Shown here: piece after piece, positions 12,147-22,267 of the stretch
How the letters are laid out: every line of letters begins with the position of its first letter
How positions within the stretch are numbered: position 1 is the first letter of the stretch
From: Moniliella sp. 'wahieum'
Taxonomy: Eukaryota > Basidiomycota > Moniliellomycetes > Moniliellales > Moniliellaceae
Length of the DNA: 64,000 nucleotides
Assembly: GCA_003971905.1 (NCBI GenBank)
Contig: RSEE01000008.1
Span: 1,054,001 to 1,118,000, forward strand
Direction of reading: 5' to 3'
Position numbers and translations under genes: made by a program
Notes under the pieces: model-generated
What the model saw: the letters and a program-made list of their open reading frames with translations, nothing else
Database searches by the model: none
Told to the model about the DNA's origin: nothing

Positions 12147-13284
12147 AAGGCACAAGGAAGGTGAGTGGTTCGTTCCTACCACCAAACGGACGGAATGCCC
12201 ACAGCGCGCAATGGGCAGGACGGAGGCAGGACAGGTAGGTGGAAGCAGCCTTGCTTGGCGCGCTCGGCCGTCTGGTATCGACGAGGATGATGGGTGATCT
12301 CCCCACTCTGCCCTTCCACCGCGGCACTGTAGCGCAGCACAAATCACGCCGCGCTTTTTCCTTTCACGCGACGCTGCGCCTGATTAGGCGATTTGGGCGT
12401 CGGACGTCCTGGGCGCCACCTGCCATGGGCGCCTTTTGAGGCTGGTGGGTTCCTGCCACGTTCAGCCTGGGCAGAGGCTCTAGCAGGCCCGAGTCCACCA
12501 CCTCCACCACCACTGCGTACCATACTCAGTACACTCTGTTCAGCACCATCTCCAACGTATAGTCAGCTGGCATCCGCGCTTCCACACCTCCCCTCTGACA
12601 CCTGTGTTCGCACACACTTTGCGATACAGTTCAGATGGATACAACATCGCCCCCGTTCGTCCCCTCCCACAGGTAAACGACAGAGAGAGGACAAAAAAAG
12701 GCCAATGCGACAGGGCCCAACGTTATGTCACAGTCTCTGAAACGAAAGCGGTAGGTCTGATGGATCTTATGGGGGGGGGCACAGCTTCAGCTTGCGAATG
12801 GCTGCTCCTATAATGTGGGCGACGACAGCGAGAAAAGGAGTTGACCATGTCTGATTCTCTATCCACGGCGGCGTGAACCGAAAACCGCACGCTTCTCGTA
12901 CGTTGCGAGTGGGGAGGCGGATAGGGGAGAGAAGAGGACTACGGTTCCCAAACGAAGGTGTTGCTCCTACCCCAGAAGGTACATGCCAACTTGGCATTGA
13001 CCGGGGCTGATTTATGTGGAGGTCATGACGGCGGCCAGATTGCGGGAAAAAATTGAAGGTCACGACCGGGGCAAACCTGGCACCCCCACTGGCAGATCTC
13101 GCATGAAAACGCGTCATTCACGACGCCGAAATGCCGCACCCTGTTGGATCCTCTTCGCCATCCGACTCTGTCTGGGTTCGGTGCTCCATTCAAGGCAGCA
13201 CAGCTCTTACATTGCTGAGGACAGGCGGAATAGATATATTAGTTTGGGCAGGGGAGCAAGGCGCACCAGCGCCACCGCAGGAGA
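12147..13284. other. Intergenic region between CRAL-TRIO and bZIP genes
   Basis: No gene with recognisable features. It holds the CRAL-TRIO promoter, a copy of ACTCAGT (12534-12540), a nine-base G run near 12771, and the 3' flank of the bZIP gene. Short open frames on both strands have no motif support. Confidence 0.4.
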
Positions 13285-15634
13285 CTACCGGGTGTATATA
13301 GTAGAAGCATGTTGGCGCGTAGGGGATGTAGACTCCGATAGAATGGTACAACCGTCGTCCTGCCTGCGGGGGTGCCACGCCGCTTTATGACAAACAAGAG
13401 AATCATCAGGGACAAACTCACCTTGGTGCTGGTCGCACCGCACTAGCGACCCTATGGACTGAAGCGGCAAAAGCAAAAGCAAGTGCAACGCAACCAACCA
13501 ATCCTCCATCCAACCCGTGGCCAGGTGCATTTCGCTCACCCCAACGCGACGATGGAGGCCTCCTCCACGCCTCTCCTTGCTGGCTTGTTGGCGCTGAGGG
13601 GGGCGAGGAGGAAGGACAATGTTGGGAAGGCCGCGTTGTCGGCGCCACCAGTTGGTGCGACGAACGATGCTGGCTGTAAGAGGGGGGCAGGGGGGGTTAG
13701 TTTGGAATCGGTGCCTACTCGTATCAAACGAGGGGTGGGGTGGGTGGGACGTACGATTAAACAAGAACCACCATTTGCGCAAGAAGCGTTCGGACAGTTC
13801 GTACGCCTCGGGATCGAACAGGTCATCGCCATGGACAATGTAAGCCGTGTCCCACACATTGTCCGATTCCAGCGCCCACATATCGGCGCACAAGTCGAAT
13901 TGGGTAAAGTGGCCGGCCCACAGGTGCCGCAACACCTCGTCCCGCACCGACTGCCAGGGAAAGCACGCGTCAATAAAAAAGTGATGCGGCACCGTTGCAG
14001 CCAACTGGCTGGGATGCAATGCGTCGGGTACCACATGCCACCGCAATGTCCTTGTGGCCGTTTCCGTGAGGGACCACGCAAAAGTGGCTCGTCCTGCCAA
14101 TCGGACGAGGAAGTAAGTGAGGCCGGGGAGCAGTGGGTGCGCCCACTGCGCCAGGCGAGAGGCGTATCGACATGGAATCCGAGCCAGGCTCCGTGGTGGA
14201 ACAGTACTGCGCAAAGTCGTCGGCCAAATACGAGAGTTGGTACTCATCGTCCCAGACGGCCAGCTCAATGCCAAGGAGCTCCCTCATGCGATAATACACG
14301 TGCTCGACAGGGAAGGTAGGCAGAACGCGAGTGTCATTCCACGCACTGGCCAACAGAGCCTGGAGAACAGGTCCGGAGACAACCAACTTGGGTCAGACCC
14401 ACGGCTCGGCCGCTTGGCCACAACGCCACGTGATTCCTTAGACGCCTCTCGGTCTGTTTGGAATGTAGGCGTGGCCAACAGAGTACTCGCGAACAGCCCT
14501 GGGCTTGATATCCATTCCCCCGACTTGCCATTGTAATCAAGGGTGGATTGTTGGTCAAAAGAGAAGGGGTGGAAGGATTGGTAGGCGGCAGAGTGTCCCT
14601 GAACAGAGCGGGCGTGCCAAGGCTGGCATCGCCTGTTCCCACCACGGAACCGAAACTTTCCTCATTGGCACCACTCTTCTCGACGGGAGACGTGCCGTAG
14701 CGGGGTGGTGCGATCACCTCGGTGTCTCCGTCCCACGATCGACCGAATCCACGTCGGCCGCCAAGGCAGTGTAGAAGGCCACAGCCTCGCGCCGCATGGC
14801 ATCCCGTCCAATTTCCTGCGGCCCCAGTGCAGACGTGGGTGCATCTGCGTGCGTAGGTAAGCCACGTTTCGAGGCATCGGCATCGACGAGGCGCATGGGG
14901 ATGACGTGGAAGCCGACGAGGCGGACGTAGGAGGCGTCAGGTCGGGGGCCAGCTTCCCGAGGCCAGATGTCGGACTGTCGCAGTGGGTCGGGTTGGGCAC
15001 GGGGATGAGCCATGGGATGGGCGGGGCCAGCGCAGAAAGGTCCAACAAGGGGTCCAGCAACTGCGGCAGATCGGCATCGGTTGAGAGGGGAGGCGCCGCG
15101 CTTGCATCGAGTGGGGGTGGCCGCGGGAGGAGGGCCTCATGGGATGGCGGCGGGCGCGGTGGGTGGAGGGGCAGCGACAGCACAGCGGGATCGTAAACGA
15201 GAGGAGGCGGAGGGGCGCGAGAGAGGGGGTGGCACGGGAGACTTGGGCAGGTCGGGCTTGCGCGACACGACCGGACGCACCCGCCCTACTTCTCGCAGCG
15301 AAGATGGCGCGCCCTGGGCATCGGGGTCAAAGCCACGCTTGCGCAGGCGCAAGCGCGTTTGCGCCAGACGGTTCTGCTCCTTCTTCTCCGTTGGCGTGCT
15401 TGGAGCTCCTCGGGGGTGAGGACCATGGGCGGCGACCCATCGATGGTGAGGGTGGACGTAGGGGCAGGGAGGTAAGGCCGGGGAGGGCGGAATGGAGGCT
15501 GGTGGGAGCGAACCAAGCGCCTGGTCCGATCGGATCAATGGGAGGGGGTGGTGTGGATGGGGGCTGTGCGAGTGCTGGGGGGAGTTCAGCCGAATGTTGA
15601 AGACTGATGGGGCCGATGCGGATGGATGATGCAT
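13285..15634 (-). CDS. bZIP-type transcription factor with C-terminal DUF3425 domain
   Basis: Predicted nuclear DNA-binding regulator. A Pro/Ser/His-rich N-terminus leads to a basic region at about 15330-15400 (EKKEQNRLAQTRLRLRKR), matching the NRxAQxxxRxRK signature of fungal bZIP proteins. A leucine zipper is not obvious. A Pro-rich linker follows. The C-terminal DUF3425-type domain (about 13780-14380) includes HVYYRMRELLGIELAVWDDE, HHFFIDACFPWQSVRDEVL, DLCADMWALE, DDLFDPEAYELSERFLRKWW and, after an intron, RRTNWWRRQRG. DUF3425 is known mainly from fungal bZIP proteins and carries the conserved 'dxxPfxxxRdxL' and 'WelsexFlrKW' patterns seen here. Several one-base frame changes interrupt the linker. 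The last exon after the GTGAGT donor near 13422 is not settled, so the 3' end is approximate. Confidence 0.65.
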
Positions 15635-15873
15635 GGGGTGTGATCGGTGATCGGTGGTCGATGATCGATCTGAGCATCTGAGATCTCAGTCTGAGAAGCG
15701 AGGCGCTCCCGCTCAAGTCAAAGTGGGGTGGCAACTCGAGCCTCGCCACAGCAAACGCCACGGCGTCCACACTGGCCGGAGGCCTTCAAGGCCTGGGGCC
15801 TGGGGCCTGGTGAGGCACTCTCACTAGTCCTTTGGAACGATTCCGCTTCAATCTCCATTCATGTTGCAGCATT

Positions 15874-16559
15874 TCATATCAACCCCTTCTCCATCCTGTC
15901 TTCCACATCTATCCAGGGGGGGTGCAGCAAATGGTAGCGTGTCTGCTCATCCTCATCGGGACTCCCATACTTGCTTGTCAAATCCCTCCACCAGCGCCGG
16001 GTCGTCCTGCTCTCACACACAAAGAGACGGATCGCCGGTACGGGTAAGCAACAGACATCGCAGGTTGGCGTATGGGGGCACATCGGACCGGCAGAGGACT
16101 TACCTTGTAGGTGGGGCCGAATCCTGCAAAGCCATCGCGCAAGACCAGGATCTGCTGTGGGCCAGGGCACCTTGGCCTGGCGCGCAAAGGCTGCCCGGGC
16201 CTCCGAGTAGATGCGCGCCGCCTTGGGCCCTCGTGCTTGGACAGGTGGCAGTGGAAGACGACCTTTGACTTGTCCTTCAGCTCCTGGACCAAGTCGGACA
16301 CGAGCGTGTCCGCCTGAGCGTCGCCGCGGGCGAGTTGGACAGTAGGTCTGTTGAGAGCACCGAGGATGTGGCCGCCAACAAAGTCGTCGTCGCGTGCGTC
16401 GACAATGGCGAGCTGGTCTCGCGTACGCGGATCTTTGAGCTGGGCAGCGAGGTCGGAGGCGTTGATGTACGTGTAGGCAGGCGTGAAGGACAAGCCAACG
16501 GGGCGGAGCGGAAGCAGGCAGGCAAGGCTGGGGGTGAGGGTGCCAACGCCCGAGCGCAT
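15874..16559 (-). CDS. Rhodanese-fold Cdc25-like phosphatase / arsenate-reductase family
   Basis: Predicted small phosphatase of the Ych1/Ibp1/ACR2 type. Start ATG 16559 gives MRSGVGTLTPSLACLL, which could act as a mitochondrial targeting segment. The rhodanese fold is seen as YINASDLAAQL, LAIVDARDDDFVGGHI and ALNRP. The P-loop begins FHCHLSK. Immediately after it the frame must change by one base: the next frame reads RGPKAARIYSEA, restoring the CX5R signature and the conserved RGP. As written the Arg would be lost. The closing QQILVLRDGFAGF matches the usual 'xxVLxGGFxxW' end of the domain. A GTAAGT donor follows, and a final exon encodes a polar tail ending near 15874 (PDEDEQTRYHLL). Confidence 0.65.
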
Positions 16560-17365
16560 TGCGCGGTGGGCGCTACGAAGCCAGGACAGAAGGGGTGGAT
16601 TGCGGGTGGCGGCAAGGTGGGCAGGTGCTCTGCAAGCGCCAGGCGCTGTTGTTGCAGGGACGCAGATGGACGTGATGCAATGGTGATGCGCCAGGTCTGT
16701 CGCTGTGACGTGCACATGCGGCTTGGCTAGCCCAGTGACCAGTGACGAGCTTCAAGCTCGACGGAGAAGCGCAGCCGCATGTCCGATCTCAGACCACAGT
16801 GACATGCACATGTGACGAGCGCTGCCTTGTGTTGCAAGGGGTTTGTTACGTGTCACTTGTGTTACTCTTCGTGGTACTCAGTACTCAGTGTACACTCAGT
16901 CATCCTCATGCTACCACGCGCAACGCGTAACGCGGTCCGTGTAGCATGTACCGACTTTTGGCATGTCCTCCTGTCCTCAGCACGCCGCAGGGCCTCCGAC
17001 TGAGCTGCAGTTCTGAGGGGGCTCAGATTCCATCCATCGACCATCGATCGTGCACGTGTCGCCGCCACCGCAACCAAACCGGCATGGCAGGGCACCTGGT
17101 CATGCCGCTGACGGCTGCGAACACGTTGAACCAACACCCCATTCCGCCCATTCCGCTGGGCATTCCTCGGCTGCCGCCCAGGCAGCACTGACGCTCTGGA
17201 GAGAGATGGGACCGGACGTACCAGGGCCCTGGCCCGCCCGCAGCCTCCCGCACTCGCCCGGCCTTGGCTGTGCTCGGCCGGGGTAGGCACGAGCATGGTG
17301 TGGGATGCCGCGGACGTGGTGTGGATGACGCATGGCAGCGATCGCATCAATAGTCCATCTAGTCA
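16560..17365. other. Divergent intergenic region with repeated short words
   Basis: Separates the minus-strand phosphatase from the plus-strand GILT gene and probably carries both promoters. It contains three copies of ACTCAGT in 25 bp (16876-16900), a GTGACATG/CATGTGAC cluster near 16799-16816, and ACGCGTAACGCG near 16923. No gene is seen. Confidence 0.5.
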
Positions 17366-20168
17366 ATGGCGCAGCCAAGCCACGCACACCCTCCCTCCCA
17401 TCCCCAGCCTCACCCCCACCCCCCCCACCCCCACCATCTCTCGCGCCATGCCGCCCCCCACCCGACGCCCACCCACAGGCTGCCGCAGAAGCGCACCCAG
17501 GCGGTCTTCGCTGCTGCCCCACCGCAGCCTGTCCCTGTCACGCTCGCCGTCATGTCGCGCTGCCCCCCGACGCCCACTTCTGCGAAGCCGTGTTTGACGA
17601 GGTGCTGCCCCTGGTCCCCACCAGCCACCTCGACCTGGCACTCACCTACATTGGAACCCCCGACCCGCTGCCATGTACGGCGTACGATGCATGCACGGCG
17701 ACGCCGAGTGTCGCGGCAACATCCATCAGCTCTGTGCAGCTCGCGTCTTGGCCCCTGTTCCTGGCGTTGCCGGCGTTCCAGACCACAACCGAGCACTATT
17801 GGACTTTGTCCTGTGCTCCAACTCGGACAAGGAATCCATTGGACAAGACGCGGCCGCTGAGCGGTGTTGGGCTCAAAGCCAGACTCACAGCATCCACACG
17901 TCCTTCCCCCCCTGGCACACCATTCAATCTTGCGTCAACGACCCGGCCCAAGGGCAGGCACTTCTCCTGTCCAGTGTTATTGACACGTCTCGGCACAACG
18001 TTCGCTCCTCTTGCACCGTCCTCATCGACCACATTTCCCCCTCCTGTATCCGCGACGGGGGAACTTGGCGCGACTGCCCGCCTGACGTAGGTACCGAGCC
18101 AAAGGATTTTGCCATGCAAATCGAGCAGGCTTGGCGCAAGCGAGTATCTCCCTTTGTCCAACAGTCGGCCATCATTGAAGCTCCTTCATCCCATCTGTTC
18201 AAGCGCCAACCCCCTGATATGGTTCCAACGTCATCAACTGACAATGACGATCCCTCCCCCGTCGCCCTGTGGGGACAACCTCCGCCTCCCGTCCGGGCGA
18301 CAACTCCCAGGAAGGGGACCACAAGTCAGCAGGTACCAACCCTGCCATTTTTGCGGGTGCGATTACAGGCGCTGTGGTCGCGATTATCATCGCAGTTGCT
18401 CTTGCGCTTTCTCCGCCGCCGTCGCACTGGCCAATCCTTCTTCGGGTCGATCAGGACTCGAGCCCCGGCTTCCCGTGCTGCGCCGGCGGGTGGTACTGCA
18501 GGTACGACCGGCGCAGCTACCGGGCGTGGTGGCGGTACGGATGCTACCACCCCTCGATCGGCCATCGTTACAGAGGATGACCCCTTGAAGCCACCCAAGT
18601 TGTGGGATGCCAAGGTTGCCGACTTTGATACTCTGGCCAAACTAGGCTATGCCTATCCGGCTTCCGACAACAAGCAAACGGGTCACCATGATTGGGACCG
18701 AATTGTGCCGGTAGCGGCCGCACTCTCTCCGCAACTGTACCCCATCTTGTTTGCCGACCAGGACGAGAAAGCCACCGCTCATACATCGTCGACTTCCGCG
18801 GCTGGTACCACTGACGTCCGGCGCCGAGTCAAGTCGATGCGTGAGAGTCGCGCAGGCACAGGATCTGGTAGGGAGGATTCAGCGGTGGAGAATGAGGCGA
18901 CACCTGCCAGTGTCAATGTAACTGTGTTGATTGCGATGCCGACGGAATCGACAGTGGTACCTTCTAGTTCGGAAGGAGATCTCCTTCCGGCTAGGCGGGT
19001 GCAGATGCTTCAATCAGAAGCGGGCGTCGCGCCTCTATCTGCTGCGTCCAAGATGGCCCGGCATGCTTCGATGCGTTCCACCCGCTCCAATCGCTCTTTC
19101 CGCTCGATTCGCTCTTCTGCCTCGGCTCGCTCGGTTGCCTCAGCGCGCCGGTCTGCCTTCTTCGGTTCGGATTATGACCCCGCCCTTGACCCTGCTGCCG
19201 AAAAGGACGAGAAGAACAAGAACAAGATGCGAGTTGATCTAGTGGACACAGAGCCGACCGGGCACTTGAGCGATGCTGGGTCCTCGTCGGAGGATAACAA
19301 GGACAATGATAACAATGACGATGACGAGGAGGACGAAGACGCCGAGGCAGAGGGGATCCTTTCTGAGCTCATGTTTGGCACAGCCTCAGTACCGATCTAT
19401 ACACTCGAATCCGCTTCCAAAGCCAACCGGATTGGCTCGCGCTCCGGATCCGGGGTGTACACGGGCGGGTTCACCTACTCCTCTCGCACGCCGCCTTCGA
19501 GAAACGACTTGTATGCGTTGCTGGCCCGTGCGCAGGACGTGCGAGAGAACAAGCCGATCCCGCGGATGGACGTTGCTGCGTCACAGGGGGAGCCTGCGCC
19601 TGACCATCCAGGGTCCCACTTAGCATCTCTGCAACGGGGCTCCACGCCGGTGCGCGTGCCTTCGACGTTGGGCACCTCGCTTGCCCCCGCGCGATCTGCG
19701 GTGGGGAGCATCCATTCCACCGCGCACCCCCTCGCCGCTTCGCCTCCGCCGCTTGCCACCTCTCCGCCGCCTATGGGACGGAACGTTTCTGTCCGTTCCT
19801 CCCTGCCTCTCCAGCCGCCTGCAAGTCCGGCTCGGTCGTTGCCCGCCACACGGGCGCTAGGGACCAGTTCGCCTGCGCCAGTATCCCTCCCTGCCGCCCC
19901 GGACACACCTTCCTCCCTGCCCAACCCGTGGGCTGCGGTGCCCCCTGCATCGTCGTCGCCTTCGCCGCTAGGTTCGTTGGGCATCAGCGTGCCCTCGCGC
20001 TCGGCCTCCGGTGCGCCCGCACCTGATCTTCGCGTGGTGGAGGAGGAAGAGCCAGCTAGCCCTGTTGTCGCTCAGCTTGCTGCTACGCCCCCCCTGGCCC
20101 GGCCGACCGCTACGCCGGCTCAGCCGGCGCCTGAGACGGATCGCAGTTGGCTCGGCTCCTTGCAGTGA
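17366..20168 (+). CDS. GILT-domain (thiol reductase-like) membrane protein with long cytosolic tail
   Basis: Predicted single-pass membrane protein with a luminal GILT-type (thioredoxin-fold) domain. The domain starts VPVTLAVMSRCP near 17535, and DAHFCEAVFDEVLP supplies the second Cys (17581). It continues with LDLALTYIG, the GILT signature RCMHGDAECRGNIHQLC (near 17688), FVLCSNSD, ERCW and SCV. A hydrophobic helix, IFAGAITGAVVAIIIAVALAL, lies at about 18338-18400. The roughly 570-residue tail has a Ser/Arg block (STRSNRSFRSIRSSASARS), a strongly acidic stretch near 19300, and Ser/Pro-rich segments to the stop at 20168. The Cys pair is spaced wider than the animal CxxC; a CPDAxxC form is what I recall for fungal GILT proteins. 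Frame changes occur near 17565, 17670 and around the helix. A signal peptide is not evident, so the true start may lie in an unseen exon. Confidence 0.65.
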
Positions 20169-21070
20169 GTGGCGCCTCGGATGCAGCTCATGCTTCATGC
20201 AACTCAGTGCCTTGCGCCCGCTTTGCCTGTTGGTTCAACCATCATGGCCTGATCCACTCTCTGTTGGCACGCCGCCCCTCCTCCTCTCGCGCGCTCCTCT
20301 CTCTCTTCTTACCCCCTGGACAATGTCGATGGTGAGGGGAAACAAAAAGCCCTCGCCGTATTACGACCGCTTTGGACATTAGTTGTTGATTAAAATTCCC
20401 CTCCTGTTGCCTATGCATGCATCTGTTGGACCGTTTGCGCCGCTCCCGTCGGCAGGCCGGGGACGGAAGGGAGGGGGATGATCGATGAGGATGAGGGTAC
20501 GTATATGTTTACGGTATGCAGAGAATTGGCGTGCGGCAGCGCCTATATAGCGGCGGGATTTTACTGCTGCAGGGCCAAGCTCTGGGTTGTTGTCCTTTGC
20601 TGGTGTGGGTAAAACGTTAACCATCAAGGGGATGAAGTGGATGAGGGAAACGAGGAGAACGAGGCGGACGAGCTGCATGTTATGCAGAGGCCAGTTCTAA
20701 GCGGCACCCTAACCCCTCGGCACGCTCTTGCCGCTATGCTACGCCCCCACTCAACCCGATCGAGCTGGCACGACCCATGGGCAGGAAAGACACCAGTCCT
20801 AGCACAAGCCAGAGAGCATGTCATAGTTTGACAAGGGCCACGGGTACCGATAAAATGCATCCTCAGTCGCACAGACGCGTAATTTCTGCCCCCCCCCCCC
20901 CCCGCCCCCCCCACCCGCCTACCGTCCCTCCAATCCGGGGAGAGCAGAGCTCGAGCTCAACCTTATGCATCCGGCTTCAAGCTTCAGCGTTGGCCAGGGC
21001 CAGGAAGAATGGGTACACTTGCCGTGGGAGTGGGGGCAGGAGAAGACCGGGGCAGGAACCCAGGAGAGAA
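20169..21070. repeat. Convergent intergenic region with C15 and C8 tracts
   Basis: 3' flanks of the GILT gene and of the minus-strand small membrane protein gene. It contains 15 consecutive C at 20889-20903, then G and eight C, and a CCCTAACCCC word near 20709. Open frames here are short and lack motifs. Confidence 0.5.
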
Positions 21071-21415
21071 TCAGGGCTGCGGCTCGCTACGCTGCGTCTT
21101 CTCCGCTTCAGCATCTAGCCAGCGCCACGCGCCGTAGCAGAAGCCAAAAGACACGCCAGTGTACGCCAATACCTTGCCAAGGGGCGGGACGATCTCGCGG
21201 TAAAACGCGCCGTGGCGCTCTTTGGGGGGTGTGGAGGCAGTGACCCCCGTCGACCGTCGGACATCGTTCGAGGGTGAGCCGGAGCCGGGCGGGGCGGAGC
21301 GGCAGATGGCCGAGGTGGCCAACGCACGCCCGACGCCCGTCTGAGCCGAGGGTCGCAGCACACGCAATCGCGAGGAGAGGATTCGAGGAGCGGTGGGGAG
21401 CGAGCGCGTGGCCAT
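21071..21415 (-). CDS. Small predicted mitochondrial membrane protein
   Basis: An intact 114-residue frame. The N-terminal 40 residues are rich in Arg/Ser/Ala and free of acidic residues (MATRSLPTAPRILSSRLRVL), typical of a mitochondrial presequence. A single hydrophobic segment, GKVLAYTGVSFGFCYGAW, lies near residues 80-97, followed by a charged tail (RWLDAEAEKTQ). The preceding GAFYREIVPPL suggests a conserved matrix-side helix. I do not recognise the family. Size and topology would suit an accessory subunit or assembly factor of an inner-membrane complex, but that is inference only. Confidence 0.6.
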   Translation of the reverse strand: MATRSLPTAPRILSSRLRVLRPSAQTGVGRALATSAICRSAPPGSGSPSNDVRRSTGVTASTPPKERHGAFYREIVPPLGKVLAYTGVSFGFCYGAWRWLDAEAEKTQRSEPQP

Positions 21416-22267
21416 GGTAGCGTACTGCCGAGCGGGACGGGGTGACTAGTGACCGGGGAACGTCGAGCACACTGCTTCTCGCCTCGCCGCTTCCCGTCCC
21501 AGCCGGTCCCAGCGGGCCCCACACGCGGTGGGAGCTTTGGTGTGGGGAGCGGAAGCGGAATTGAATTGGGCAGGCCAGCACGTTCGGGCGCCCACCCGCG
21601 CGACCGCTCGGGCAGCCTGATCTCCTCTGCGTCCGAGTCGGGTGCAACGGCCACCATGGGAACTGAGTGTGGCGGATGGTGTGCGTGGATGGATGCAAGT
21701 CACCACCCAGACAATGTGCTCATCAAAGCACGCCCTGTGTCCACCATCCTCGCCGTTCCGCCCAGGCGCCTCTCTCCAGTCAGCATGCCGGGGAGAAGGA
21801 GAGCTGTGGGTTGCTCTCTCCAGCCGATCGGAGGGCGTCCACGCGGTTGACGACGATGTGACGTCGCTTGACTATGATGGCGTTTTCGCCAGCGTCGATA
21901 GCGCAGCCGTGGGACTGCCCAGGGCGTCGAGGCCGACCCAGCGAGAAGAGCAGAGAGCCTCGTTTCACGGGTGCTGCCACAGACCCTACTGCTTGCGCAG
22001 CCCCTGAATTAATTCTCGCGCCGACGTCGTCCGGACCGAGTAGTCCTGAAGCTACTCAGTGTAGTGCACGCATACTCAGTACGCAGCATTGAATGGTGGT
22101 AGGGTTTGCGTCCCAGAGCGGCAGGGCTGAGTTGCCTCGACATGGGCCCGGCTGGGCCTGGCCTGGGCGGCGGCGGTGGCGGGCTTGATGTAATCTCCCT
22201 CGCACGGTCCATCCGCTCGCCTCCTTCATCGCCTACCATCACCACTGCCCTTACTGCGCGGTGAGCC
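21416..22267. promoter_or_regulatory. Divergent promoter region (small membrane protein / F-box gene)
   Basis: Separates two divergent genes. It holds ACTCAGT at 22054-22060 and 22074-22080, and TAGGGTT (telobox) at 22100-22106, which is 162 nt upstream of the F-box gene start. A 66-codon minus-strand frame at 21780-21980 starting MAAPVKRGSLLF is codon-like but has no match I recognise. Confidence 0.45.

Noticed and set aside
16200-16560. Catalytically dead Cdc25-like phosphatase
   Set aside because: The apparent loss of the P-loop Arg disappears if one base is added, and the next frame gives RGPKAAR. A frame error is the simpler reading.
20637-21243. Short plus-strand frames between the GILT and small membrane protein genes
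   Set aside because: They cross the C15 tract, lack motifs, and partly run antisense to the small membrane protein gene.
21780-21980. 66-codon minus-strand frame starting MAAPVKRGSLLF
   Set aside because: Codon-like but short, inside a divergent promoter region, and without any recognisable motif; kept only as a note.
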